A stretch of 64,000 bases of DNA from Bradyrhizobium sp. Arg816 (lineage in GTDB: Bacteria > Pseudomonadota > Alphaproteobacteria > Rhizobiales > Xanthobacteraceae): NCBI RefSeq assembly GCF_029989365.1, contig NZ_JAPRAQ010000003.1, positions 62,001 through 126,000 of the forward strand, read 5' to 3'. Below, one piece after another: positions 44,974 to 52,804 of the stretch. The translations under genes were made by a program, and so were the position numbers. The notes beneath the pieces are model-generated. The model was given only the letters and a program-made list of their open reading frames with translations, had not been told where the DNA came from and did no database searches. Within the stretch, counting starts at the first letter, position 1. Each line of letters starts with the position of its first letter.

Positions 44974-45684
44974 ATGAGCCCTCCGATGACCGCCATGATC
45001 GACATCGCCGCCGCGAAAAAGACCTTTACGATGCACCTGCAAGGCGGCATCGAGCTGCCTGTCGTCAGCGGCGTGACCTTCCACGTCAACCCGGGCGAAT
45101 GCGTCGTGCTCGCAGGCCCGTCCGGTGCCGGCAAGTCGTCGATCCTGAAGATGATTTTTGGCAACTACCGCTGCGACTCCGGCCGTATCGGCATTCGCCA
45201 TCGCGGCGCTGTGGTCGATCTCGCCACCGCCGAGCCGCGGCAGGTCCTCAATATCCGCCGCTCCACCATCGGCTATGTCAGCCAGTTCTTGCGGGCGGTG
45301 CCGCGCGTTGCGACCATCGACGTCGTCGCCGAGCCCCTGATCGTGAACGGCCTGGCGCGCGCGGAGGCGCAGCAGCGCGCCGGCGAGTTGCTGCATCGTC
45401 TCAACATTCCTGAAAGACTCTGGCAGCTTCCGCCCGCGACCTTCTCCGGCGGCGAGCAGCAGCGAGTCAACATCGCGCGCGGCTTCATCTCGGACCTGCC
45501 GATCCTGCTGCTGGACGAGCCGACCGCTTCGCTCGATGCGGCCAACCGCGCCGTCGTGGTCGATCTGGTCGCCGAGAAGAAGCGCCAGGGCGTCGCCATG
45601 GTCGCCATTGTCCATGACGACGAAATCCGCCATCTGATTGCCGACCGTATTGTTGACGTCACCAGCTTTGCCGCCGCCGCCTGA
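44974..45684 (+). CDS. phnL: C-P lyase ATP-binding protein PhnL
   Basis: Second ABC-type ATPase of the C-P lyase system, 236 aa. Walker A GPSGAGKSS (about residues 48-56), signature FSGGEQQRVNIARGF, Walker B LLLDEPTASLDA and H-loop VHDDEIRH are present. The PhnL-specific stretch IGYVSQFLRAVPRVATIDVV is also recognisable. It starts 10 nt after phnK; ATG 44974 or the ATG at 44986 (MTAM) could be used. Confidence 0.94.
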   Translation: MSPPMTAMIDIAAAKKTFTMHLQGGIELPVVSGVTFHVNPGECVVLAGPSGAGKSSILKMIFGNYRCDSGRIGIRHRGAVVDLATAEPRQVLNIRRSTIGYVSQFLRAVPRVATIDVVAEPLIVNGLARAEAQQRAGELLHRLNIPERLWQLPPATFSGGEQQRVNIARGFISDLPILLLDEPTASLDAANRAVVVDLVAEKKRQGVAMVAIVHDDEIRHLIADRIVDVTSFAAAA

Positions 45685-45695
45685 AGGAAATGGAA

Positions 45696-46853
45696 ATGAA
45701 CGCCAAGCCGAAAGAATCTGTGATCGCCAACGCCAGGATCGTGCTGGCTGACCGGGTGATCGAGCAGGGCTGGCTCGCTCTCGCCGACGGACGCATCGCC
45801 GAGATCGGCGAGGGCAGGGCCCCCGCGGGTGCGGAGGATGCCGGCGGTGACCTCATCATGCCGGGCCTGATCGAGCTCCACACCGACCATCTCGAAGCGC
45901 ATTACGTGCCGCGCCCAAAAGTGTTCTGGAATCCGGTCGCCGCCGTCATCTCCTATGACGGCCAGCTCGCGACCTCAGGCATTACGACGGTGTTCGACTC
46001 GCTCCGGGTCTGGCGCGAGGACGGCGCCGAGGAAGTCGATGGCCGCGCCGGCGTGCTTGCCGCCGCGATCACGACCGCGCGCGATGCCAACCTGCTGCGC
46101 GCCGACCACTTCCTGCATCTGCGCTGCGAAATTCCGATGCCGAGCGTGGTGGAGGAGGCCAAGGAGCTGATCGACCGTCCCGACGTCAAGCTGATGTCGC
46201 TGATGGACCACACGCCCGGCCAGCGCCAGTTCCGCGACGAGGTCAAGCTGCGCGACTATTACCGCGGCAAGGGCGGCGGCAAGACCGATGCCGAGCTCGA
46301 CGAGCTGTTCGCGAAGCGCTTCGAGTATCAGCGGCTTTATGCAGCGGCCAACATGCGCGAGATCGTCTCGCTGGCGCACGAGTACAATATTCCGCTCGCG
46401 AGTCACGACGACACCACCGAGGAGAACGTCGCGGACGCCGTGCGCGATCGCGTGTCGGTGGCGGAATTTCCGACCACGCTCGAGGCCGCGCGCGGCCTGC
46501 ATCAGGCCGGCATCGACATCCTGATGGGTGCGCCGAACGTCGTGCGCGGCGGCTCCCACTCCGGCAACATCGCCGCGGTCGATCTCGCCCGCGAGGGCCT
46601 GCTCGACATCCTGTCGTCGGACTACATCCCGTCCAGCCTCCTGATGGCCGCGCTGCAATTGCCAGAGCATGTGCCCGCGATCAGCCTTCCGGCGGCGGTT
46701 CGCACCGTGACGAAGGCGCCTGCCGAGGCGGTTGGCCTGTCGGATCGTGGCGAGGTCGCGATCGGCAAGCGGGCCGACCTGATCCGCGTGCATGTCGCAG
46801 GCGACGTTCCCGTGGTCCGCAGCGTCTGGCGCGAAGGACACCGCGTCGCATGA
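45696..46853 (+). CDS. phnM: Alpha-D-ribose 1-methylphosphonate 5-triphosphate diphosphatase
   Basis: Amidohydrolase of 385 aa that removes pyrophosphate from the ribosyl-phosphonate triphosphate before C-P cleavage. The metal motif is PGLIELHTDHLEAHYVPRPK (about residues 55-74), then FLHLRCEIPMP, LMDHTPGQRQ, LASHDDTTEE and [17 protein letters not shown] 45696 is spaced correctly from AAGGA; ATG 45690 is too close. The last codons overlap phnN by 4 nt. It is the canonical copy; a divergent paralogue is at 34477-35670. Confidence 0.95.
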   Translation: MNAKPKESVIANARIVLADRVIEQGWLALADGRIAEIGEGRAPAGAEDAGGDLIMPGLIELHTDHLEAHYVPRPKVFWNPVAAVISYDGQLATSGITTVFDSLRVWREDGAEEVDGRAGVLAAAITTARDANLLRADHFLHLRCEIPMPSVVEEAKELIDRPDVKLMSLMDHTPGQRQFRDEVKLRDYYRGKGGGKTDAELDELFAKRFEYQRLYAAANMREIVSLAHEYNIPLASHDDTTEENVADAVRDRVSVAEFPTTLEAARGLHQAGIDILMGAPNVVRGGSHSGNIAAVDLAREGLLDILSSDYIPSSLLMAALQLPEHVPAISLPAAVRTVTKAPAEAVGLSDRGEVAIGKRADLIRVHVAGDVPVVRSVWREGHRVA

Positions 46854-47446
46854 GCGAGACCGCGACCATGGCACACGATGAGGCCGGCGGGATCGGACCC
46901 GGGCGGCTCGTGCTCGTGGTCGGTCCCAGCGGTGCCGGCAAGGACACGCTGTTGCGGCTCGCACAGGCTGCCTGCATCGACGATCACGACATCGTCTTTC
47001 CGCGCCGTGTCGTGACGCGCGAATCCTCCGAAGCCGAAGACAACATGGCGATGAGCCAGGACGAATTCCGCCGCGCCCGCGAGCACGGCGACTTCGCCGT
47101 GCACTGGGAAGCGCATGGTCATTCCTACGCTCTTCCGCTCGAAATCAACGATGACATTCTTGCCGGCCGGGCCGTCGTCGCCAATGTCTCGCGCACGGTG
47201 ATCGGCGCGCTGCGCCAGGCCTACGCCAACGTCGTCGTGGTCGCGATCACGGCGCCGCCGGACGTGCTGGCGCAGCGGCTTGCCGCCCGGGCCCGGCACA
47301 GCGACGGCAATATCGCAGATCGCCTCGCGCGCAGCGTCGACGACGCATCGGCCAATGCCGATGTCACCATCCTCAACGCGGGCAGCGCGGACTATCACAG
47401 CCGCCAGCTCGTGCGCGTGATCAGGAACTTAGGCTGGCACGAATAG
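46850..47446 (+). CDS. phnN: Ribose 1,5-bisphosphate phosphokinase
   Basis: Kinase of 198 aa, guanylate-kinase-like, converting ribose 1,5-bisphosphate to PRPP and so returning the C-P lyase product to metabolism. P-loop VVGPSGAGKDTLLRLA (about residues 22-37), then RVVTRESSEAEDNMAMSQDE and HWEAHGHSYALPLEI as in PhnN. It overlaps phnM by 4 nt; an internal ATG (46868) could also serve. Its presence implies that a cyclic-phosphate-opening step (normally PhnP) must exist in this organism. Confidence 0.93.
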   Translation: MSETATMAHDEAGGIGPGRLVLVVGPSGAGKDTLLRLAQAACIDDHDIVFPRRVVTRESSEAEDNMAMSQDEFRRAREHGDFAVHWEAHGHSYALPLEINDDILAGRAVVANVSRTVIGALRQAYANVVVVAITAPPDVLAQRLAARARHSDGNIADRLARSVDDASANADVTILNAGSADYHSRQLVRVIRNLGWHE

Positions 47447-47468
47447 CCGGCGCAACAAGGAGAACGGA

Positions 47469-48080
47469 ATGTCGGTGATTGAAACGGTCGAACAGCTGGA
47501 GGCCATCTACGGCGCCACCAACGATGCCTCGACCCTGAAAGTCGCCGACCACGTTACCCCGCTCTACCGCATCTTCATCGAGAAGGCCCCGTTCGCCGCG
47601 CTCGCCACCATCGGGCCGGAGGGGATCGACTGCTCGCCGCGCGGCGATCTCCCCGGCTTCGTCCGGATCCATGATCCGAAGACGCTGATGCTCCCGGATC
47701 GCCGCGGCAACAACCGGGTCGATTCCTTGCGCAACATCGTGCGCGATCCCAGGGTGTCGCTGATGTTCCTGATCCCCGGTTCCGGCAACGCGGTGCGGGC
47801 CAACGGCCGCGCCCATCTCTCCGTCGATCCCGAGCTGCTCGCCTCGTTCAAGGTCGAGGGCAAGGCGCCGCGCAGCGTCATGGTGATGAATGTGGACGAA
47901 ATCTATTTCCAGTGCGCCCGTGCCATCGTCCGCTCCGACCTCTGGAATCCCGATAAGCGGATCGATCCGAAAACGCTGCCGACGCCCGGCCAGATCCTCG
48001 CCGAGACGAGCGAGAATAAAGTGGGTGGCGCGGAATATGATCGCATCTGGCCGGAACGGGCTGCTGCGACGATGTGGTAG
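47469..48080 (+). CDS. Pyridoxamine 5'-phosphate oxidase-like split-barrel protein
   Basis: Flavin-binding split-barrel family protein of 203 aa, 22 nt after phnN on the same strand with an AAGGAG ribosome site. Family segments: FIEKAPFAALATIGPEGIDC (about residues 37-56), PDRRGNNRVDSLRNIVRDPR and VSLMFLIPGSGNAVRANGRA. These proteins are related to PPOX enzymes but their reactions are mostly unknown. It could be the last gene of the phn operon; whether it has a role in phosphonate use is unproven. A palindromic repeat follows. Confidence 0.82.
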   Translation: MSVIETVEQLEAIYGATNDASTLKVADHVTPLYRIFIEKAPFAALATIGPEGIDCSPRGDLPGFVRIHDPKTLMLPDRRGNNRVDSLRNIVRDPRVSLMFLIPGSGNAVRANGRAHLSVDPELLASFKVEGKAPRSVMVMNVDEIYFQCARAIVRSDLWNPDKRIDPKTLPTPGQILAETSENKVGGAEYDRIWPERAAATMW

Positions 48081-48090
48081 CTCTCTCTTA

Positions 48091-48235
48091 CCCTCTCCCC
48101 CTGTGGGAGAGGGTGGCTCGCCGCGATAGCGGCGAGACGGGTGAGGGGTATCTATCCTCACGAAAAGCGTTGTTCGCGGATAGAGACCCCTCATCCGGCG
48201 CTTCGCGCCACCTTCTCCCACAAGGGGAGAAGGGA
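48091..48235. repeat. GC-rich palindromic intergenic repeat
   Basis: CCCTCTCCCCCTGTGGGAGA (48091-48110) forms one hairpin; CTCGCCGCGATAGCGGCGAG (48117-48136) forms a second; CCTTCTCCCACAAGGGGAGA near 48210-48229 a third. It is a relative of the element at 23025-23159 and separates the phn operon from the convergent SDR gene. Confidence 0.75.
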
Positions 48236-48257
48236 AGAGGACATCGCGGCTCCGTTC

Positions 48258-48989
48258 TCAATTAAACGCCATCCCGCCACTCAGCGCGATGGTCTGCCCG
48301 GTCATGTAGGCATTGTCGACCAGCAGCATCACGGCTTTCGCCACCTCATCGGCCGTGCCGAAGCGGCCGAGCGGAATGCGGCTGACGAGGCCGGGCTGGC
48401 CGCTCATCATGTCGGTCTCGATCAGTGATGGCGCTACCGCATTCACGGTGATGCCTTCCTTCACCAACCGCGCCGCATAACCGCGCGTAAGGCCCTCCAT
48501 GCCGGCCTTGGATGCATTGTAGTGCGGGCCGATCGAGCCGGCACCGCGCGCCGCGCCGGAGGAGATGTTGACGATGCGGCCCCATTTCCGCGCGCGCATC
48601 TCCGGCAGCACCGCCTGCGTGCACAGGAAGGCGGATTTCAGGTTGACCAGGATGGTGCGGTCGAAATCGTCCTCGGTGAGATCGTCGACGCCGCGCGTGA
48701 TGGCGATGCCGGCATTGTTGACGAGGATGTCGATCGGCCCGAGCCCGGCCGTGACGCGCTCGACCATTGCAGCCACGGCATCCCGCTGCGAGACGTCGGC
48801 GGCAACGACAATGGCGCGACCGCCTTGCTTGCCGATTTCGCCTGCCAGCTGCTCGGCCTGTCCGATCTGCTCCCGGCAATTGATCGCCACCGCCGCGCCG
48901 GATGCGGCCAGGGCGCGACAGACGGCTGCGCCAACTCCGCGCGAGCCGCCGGTGACGAGCGCGGTGCGCCCCTTCAGATCATCCGCCAT
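48258..48989 (-). CDS. SDR-family oxidoreductase
   Basis: Short-chain dehydrogenase/reductase of 243 aa. Cofactor motif TGGSRGVGAAV (about residues 13-23), NNAG (about 86-89) and the catalytic Ser with YNASK (about residue 152) are all present; the C-terminus GQTIALSGGMAFN is FabG-like. NADP is likely because of the basic pocket after strand 2 (AINCREQIG). Physiological substrate unknown. Start at 48989 follows GGGAGATCCGG. It is monocistronic. Confidence 0.9.
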   Translation of the reverse strand: MADDLKGRTALVTGGSRGVGAAVCRALAASGAAVAINCREQIGQAEQLAGEIGKQGGRAIVVAADVSQRDAVAAMVERVTAGLGPIDILVNNAGIAITRGVDDLTEDDFDRTILVNLKSAFLCTQAVLPEMRARKWGRIVNISSGAARGAGSIGPHYNASKAGMEGLTRGYAARLVKEGITVNAVAPSLIETDMMSGQPGLVSRIPLGRFGTADEVAKAVMLLVDNAYMTGQTIALSGGMAFN

Positions 48990-49246
48990 GTCCGGATCTC
49001 CCAAATTGTCTGTTCTGACGTTGCGCGAGCGTACCATGTCCGCCGCCCGCGCCTGTTGAACTCATCGCGAGATGAATCCGTCTGTCGGTGCTTGCGCCGG
49101 GAGAAGCGCGCCAGCGCGCTCGTGCCAAATATGGATAGCCATTTCATTGACCGAACGCACCAATCGCTCGATATTCGCAGCATCGAAACTGCTCCTCGAG
49201 CTTGATGCCGCGATATGAGAACGGATCACCAGCGTAATCCCAGCGA

Positions 49247-49262
49247 CATGCACGCGTGCATG
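49247..49262. promoter_or_regulatory. 16-bp perfect palindrome at the leader-peptide start
   Basis: CATGCACGCGTGCATG contains both possible start codons of the Cys-rich leader (49248 and 49260). It could be a regulator site or an RNA hairpin limiting initiation. The preceding 258 bp (48990-49247) contain no gene I can support. Confidence 0.45.
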
Positions 49263-49310
49263 ACGCGGCGCTGTTTCTCGGCGGCAACCGGCGCCTGTTG
49301 TTGTTGCTGA
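49248..49310 (+). CDS. Cysteine-rich leader peptide (candidate Cys-sensing uORF)
   Basis: A 20-codon ORF, too short for ordinary gene calling, with six Cys: MHACMTRRC, FSAATGA, then four consecutive Cys codons (TGT TGT TGT TGC, 49296-49307) immediately followed by TGA. It ends 71 nt before the 73-aa gene at 49382 and 315 nt before a sulfonate-binding protein gene. The stem GTTGCT/AGCAAC overlaps the Cys run and stop. Polycysteine upstream ORFs act as cysteine-responsive attenuators in mycobacteria; here the logic would be that low Cys-tRNA stalls ribosomes and raises sulfur-scavenging genes (inference). Start could be ATG 49248 or 49260. Confidence 0.6.
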   Translation: MHACMTRRCFSAATGACCCC

Positions 49311-49325
49311 TCGCCTCCTAGCAAC
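49303..49325 (+). promoter_or_regulatory. Attenuator-like stem over the Cys codons
   Basis: GTTGCT (49303-49308) pairs with AGCAAC (49320-49325); the 5' arm covers the last Cys codons and first stop base, so a ribosome stalled there would prevent pairing. A second small stem, CGCCG/CGGCG (49355-49359/49366-49370), ends 11 nt before the next start codon and could occlude initiation. Exact RNA folding is not computed. Confidence 0.4.
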
Positions 49326-49381
49326 CTCCCACAGCACAGATCCCACGACAGGAACGCCGAGATTCCGGCGAACGAGCAGTC

Positions 49382-49603
49382 ATGTCCCAAATCCAGTCCA
49401 ACGCCTACATTATTGAAATCCACGACCGCGCCGCCGGTATCATCACAAGAGATGAGCGCGGCTTCCGCTTCTTCTCCTCCGAGCGCCTGTTCGACAGCCT
49501 CGAAGGCCGCCAATTCCGCTCGGCGCGCGAGGCCGAACGCGCAGCCCGTGCGGTGTTTTCGGAGCGGAGCCGCCGCGCCAATTCCTCACTCTTCGCCAAC
49601 TGA
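49382..49603 (+). CDS. Hypothetical protein (73 aa) in the sulfonate operon
   Basis: Small soluble protein with a beta-rich first half (AYIIEIHDRAAGIITRDERG, then FRFFSSERLFDSL) and a basic helical second half (SAREAERAARAVFSERSRR). No function recognised. It sits between the Cys-rich leader and the sulfonate-binding protein gene (22-nt gap), so it is probably co-transcribed and sulfur-regulated. Ribosome site is weak (GAGCAG), consistent with regulated or coupled translation. Confidence 0.65.
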   Translation: MSQIQSNAYIIEIHDRAAGIITRDERGFRFFSSERLFDSLEGRQFRSAREAERAARAVFSERSRRANSSLFAN

Positions 49604-49625
49604 ACCTGACGCAAAGGACCGCAAC

Positions 49626-50579
49626 ATGATTGCACGACGACATATCCTGACCGCAGCGCTTCTCCTCGCAACCGCCCTGGCCGCACCAGCACGCGCCGAG
49701 GACAAGCCGGCGGAAATCCGCATCGGCACCCAGAAGGGCGGCTTCTTCCCGGCGGTACGCCAGCGCCAAACGCTCGAAAACGCCTTCAAGCCGCTGGGCA
49801 TCGAGGTCAAATGGATCGACTTCCAGTTCGGTCCGCCGCTGCTCGAGGCCATCAACGTCGGCAGCGTCGATTTCGGCTTCGTCGGCGACACCCCGCCGAT
49901 CTTTGCACAGGCCGGCGGCGCAAAAATCAAATATGTCGCGGCCGTGAAGTCCGAGGGCGACACCCAGGCGATCATCGTGCCGAAGGATTCGCCGATCAAG
50001 ACGCTGGCCGATCTCAAGGGCAAGCGCGTCGCCTTCGGCAAGGGATCGAGCGCGCACAATCTCCTGGTCGCCTCGCTCGAAAAGGCCGGCCTGTCCTGGT
50101 CCGACATCACGCCCGCGCCGCTCGCGCCGGCCGATGCGACGGCAGCCTTCGTGAAGGGTTCGGTCGACGCCTGGTCGATCTGGGATCCCTATCTCGCGCT
50201 CGCCGAATTGAAGGAGAACGCGCGCGTTCTCGTCTTCGACAAGGACGTGCACAAGCCGAACGCCTACTACATCGCCAACACCGACTTCGTCGAGAAATAT
50301 CCGTCGCTGGTCGCGAAGCTCAACACGACCTTCGCCTCCGAAGGCAAGTGGGCGGAGCAGCATCACGAGGAGGTCGCAAAGGCGCAGGCCGAGGCGACCG
50401 GCGTCGACATCGAAGCTGTCAGGCGCTTCGTCAACCGCTCCGTCTACAGCGTGGTGCCGCTCGACGCGGAGGTGATCAGGACCCAGCAGGCCGTCGCCGA
50501 CCGCTTTGCAAAGCTCGGCCTGATCCCGAAGCCGGTCAACGTCTCCGACATCGTCTGGAAGTGGACGCCGGGGTCCTGA
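49626..50579 (+). CDS. Aliphatic sulfonate ABC transporter substrate-binding protein (SsuA-like)
   Basis: Periplasmic binding protein of 317 aa. Twin-Arg-like signal peptide ARRHILTAALLLATALAAPA, mature start near AEDKPAEIRIGTQKGGFFPA. SsuA/TauA blocks are clear: DFGFVGDTPPIFAQAGGA, DLKGKRVAFGKGSSAHNLL, FVKGSVDAWSIWDPYLALAE and ANTDFVEKYP. It would capture alkanesulfonates as sulfur sources. No permease, ATPase or monooxygenase gene follows; the next gene is convergent, so it must work with components encoded elsewhere. Confidence 0.9.
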   Translation: MIARRHILTAALLLATALAAPARAEDKPAEIRIGTQKGGFFPAVRQRQTLENAFKPLGIEVKWIDFQFGPPLLEAINVGSVDFGFVGDTPPIFAQAGGAKIKYVAAVKSEGDTQAIIVPKDSPIKTLADLKGKRVAFGKGSSAHNLLVASLEKAGLSWSDITPAPLAPADATAAFVKGSVDAWSIWDPYLALAELKENARVLVFDKDVHKPNAYYIANTDFVEKYPSLVAKLNTTFASEGKWAEQHHEEVAKAQAEATGVDIEAVRRFVNRSVYSVVPLDAEVIRTQQAVADRFAKLGLIPKPVNVSDIVWKWTPGS

Positions 50580-50585
50580 GGCGGC

Positions 50586-51368
50586 TCAGCCTTTCAGCGC
50601 CGCCAGCAGCTCATCCGGGCGCTCGGCCATGATCATGTGGCCTGCGCCCGGCACCACGACGGTCTTCGCATGCGGGATCGCCGCCGCAAGCGCCTTGCCG
50701 GCCTTCGCCGGCGTCATCATGTCGCGTTCGCCGAGGATGAGCGTGGTCGGCACCTGCACGCTCGCCGCAGCGGTGAGTGCATTCGCGTAAGCATTGCAGG
50801 CCGACAGATCCCTGAAGAGCACGCCGGGCTCGCAAGATTTCAGCACCGCCTGCGCGCCGCCATGCATCCACAGGCCCGGCGCGAGGCTGCCGCCGAGCTC
50901 GGCGTTGAAGCCGAGGCCCCAGATCGACACCATGTCGTTGGCGTCCTGCGAGTTGGCCTCGGCCGCCTTCAGGAGATCCGGGCCGACCGTCATGGTCGCG
51001 GCGGTGCCGATCAGGCTCAGCGCGGAGACCTTGTCGGGATGACGCGCGGCCGTCTCCAGCGAGATCAGCGATCCCATGGAATGGCCGATCAGGTGCGCCT
51101 TCGCCACGCCGGCCGCGGCGAGCAATGCCGCCGTCCAGTCCGCCATCTCGGTGATGCCTCCCAGCGAAGGTCCGGCCGAGCGGCCGTGGCCGGGCAGGTC
51201 GGGCGCCAGCACGCCAAAACCGTGATGAGCGAACCATCGCGTGTGCAGCGCCCAGGTCGAATGATCGAAGCCGGCGCCGTGGATGAAGGCGACGGCGGGC
51301 AGGGATTTGTCGAACTCGCGGCCACCGTTTGCGACAAACACCTCGGCGCCGTTGACAGTGAGCTTCAT
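50586..51368 (-). CDS. Alpha/beta hydrolase
   Basis: Serine hydrolase of 260 aa. Nucleophile elbow GHSMGS (about residues 96-101), oxyanion region FIHGAGFDHSTWALHTRW (about residue 30), catalytic Asp context LILGERDMMTPAKAG and His in VPGAGHMIMAERPDELL. Substrate unknown. It lies 4 nt after the O-acetylhomoserine sulfhydrylase on the same strand, so the two are an operon. Its stop codon and that of the convergent binding-protein gene fall in one small stem (CTGAG/CTCAG, 50576-50589). Confidence 0.88.
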   Translation of the reverse strand: MKLTVNGAEVFVANGGREFDKSLPAVAFIHGAGFDHSTWALHTRWFAHHGFGVLAPDLPGHGRSAGPSLGGITEMADWTAALLAAAGVAKAHLIGHSMGSLISLETAARHPDKVSALSLIGTAATMTVGPDLLKAAEANSQDANDMVSIWGLGFNAELGGSLAPGLWMHGGAQAVLKSCEPGVLFRDLSACNAYANALTAAASVQVPTTLILGERDMMTPAKAGKALAAAIPHAKTVVVPGAGHMIMAERPDELLAALKG

Positions 51369-51372
51369 GGTG

Positions 51373-52668
51373 TCAGACCTTTTGCGAGATGCGCAGCGCC
51401 TGCGCAAGATCGTCGATGATGTCGCTTGCCGTCTCGATGCCGACCGACAGGCGCACCAGCTCCTCGCCGATGCCGGCGGCCTTGAGCTGTTCGGCATCCA
51501 TCTGCTGATGCGTGGTCGAGGCGGGGTGGATCACCAGTGTCTTGGCGTCGCCGACATTGGCGAGATGGCTGATCATGCGCAGCGATTCGATGAATTTTCG
51601 GCCGGCGGGTCGCCCGCCCTTGATGCCGAAGGAGACGATCGAGCCGGCGCCGCGCGGCAGCAGTGTTTTTGCGAGCTGATAGTCCGTGTGGTCCTCCAGC
51701 GAGGGATGCAGGACCCAATCGACAGCCTTGTTCGACTTCAGCGCCTCCAGAACCAGATGTGTGTTCTGGATGTGCCGGTCCATGCGCACGCCGAGCGTCT
51801 CCACGCCCTGCAAGAGTTGGAACGCGTTGGTCGGGGACAGGCAGGCGCCGAAATCGCGCAGGCCCTCGGTGCGTGCGCGCATGATGAAGGCGCTCGTGCC
51901 GAACTGTTCGTCGAAGACGATGCCGTGATAACCGCCATAGGGCTCGGTCAGCACGCCGAATTTCCCGGAGCCGCGCCAGTCGAACCGGCCGCCGTCGACG
52001 ATGGCACCGCCGATCGCGATGCCGTGGCCGCCGATCCATTTGGTCGCCGAGTGCATGACGATGTCGGCGCCAAGCTCGATGGGGCGGCTGAGATAGGGCG
52101 TGGCAAAAGTGTTGTCGATCAGCAGCGGAATCTTTGCCTCATGGGCGATAGCGGCGACCTTCGGGATATCGAGCACCTCGAGCCCGGGATTGCCGATGGT
52201 CTCGCCGATCACGAGTTTCGTGTTAGGCTTGATCGCGGCGCGGAACGCGTCGAGGTCGCGCGGCTTCACAAACGTCGTCGTGATGCCGAAGCGCGGCAGG
52301 GTGTGCGCCAGCAGATTGATGGTGCCGCCGTAGAGCGAGCTCGACGCCACGATGTGGTCGCCGGCATTCAAGAGCGTCGCGATGGCCAGATGCAGCGCGG
52401 CCATGCCGCTCGCGGTGCAGATCGCGCCGACGCCGCCTTCGAGCGCCGCGAGCCGCTCTTCCAGCACGCCGGTGGTCGGATTGGAGATGCGCGTATAGAT
52501 GTGGCCGGCGCGCTCCAGATTGAACAGCGCGGCGGCGTGATCGGAATCCTGGAACACGTAGGACGTGGTCTGGTAGATCGGCACCGCGCGGGCGCCGGTC
52601 GCGGGATCCGGATGCTGGCCCGCATGCAGGCTCAGGGTCTCGAAGGCAGGCGGTTTTGGCGCGGGCAT
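51373..52668 (-). CDS. metY: O-acetylhomoserine aminocarboxypropyltransferase (sulfhydrylase)
   Basis: PLP enzyme of 431 aa of the Cys/Met metabolism family, making homocysteine from O-acetylhomoserine and sulfide. The PLP lysine is in DIVMHSATKWIGGHGIAIGG (about residue 210); other family blocks are VPIYQTTSYVFQDSDHAAAL, YTRISNPTTGVLEERLAALE, TASGMAALHLAIATL and LLIDNTFATPYLSRPIELGA. Length near 430 favours MetY over MetB/MetC (about 390). No SAM-II riboswitch is visible upstream. With the binding-protein gene it gives this stretch a sulfur-assimilation theme. Confidence 0.93.
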   Translation of the reverse strand: MPAPKPPAFETLSLHAGQHPDPATGARAVPIYQTTSYVFQDSDHAAALFNLERAGHIYTRISNPTTGVLEERLAALEGGVGAICTASGMAALHLAIATLLNAGDHIVASSSLYGGTINLLAHTLPRFGITTTFVKPRDLDAFRAAIKPNTKLVIGETIGNPGLEVLDIPKVAAIAHEAKIPLLIDNTFATPYLSRPIELGADIVMHSATKWIGGHGIAIGGAIVDGGRFDWRGSGKFGVLTEPYGGYHGIVFDEQFGTSAFIMRARTEGLRDFGACLSPTNAFQLLQGVETLGVRMDRHIQNTHLVLEALKSNKAVDWVLHPSLEDHTDYQLAKTLLPRGAGSIVSFGIKGGRPAGRKFIESLRMISHLANVGDAKTLVIHPASTTHQQMDAEQLKAAGIGEELVRLSVGIETASDIIDDLAQALRISQKV

Positions 52669-52757
52669 GCGTGGCCTCGTTGGTCGGTCGGCGGAGGTGG
52701 CCGTTGTGCCATAAAATGGCGCGGCACGTCAGCCCATTGACAGCGGCGAAGGTGCGC

Positions 52758-52798
52758 CCCCTCGCCCCGCTTGCGGGGAGAGGCGAAGAGTCGCCTCA
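52758..52798. repeat. Short GC-rich dyad repeat after the IclR gene
   Basis: CCCCGC (52765-52770) and GCGGGG (52773-52778) sit inside CCTCGCCC...GGGAGAGG, a truncated relative of the elements at 23025 and 48091, followed by GGCGA/TCGCC. It may end transcription of the IclR gene. Confidence 0.6.
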
Positions 52799-52804
52799 GC
52801 CAAG

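Noticed and set aside
49062..49346. 94-codon minus-strand frame antisense to the Cys-rich leader
   Set aside because: No ribosome site and no recognisable pattern; composition looks like a shadow frame.
52669..52757. SAM-II riboswitch upstream of metY
   Set aside because: Looked for the conserved pseudoknot sequence on the minus strand; only a short GCCAT/ATGGC dyad is present.
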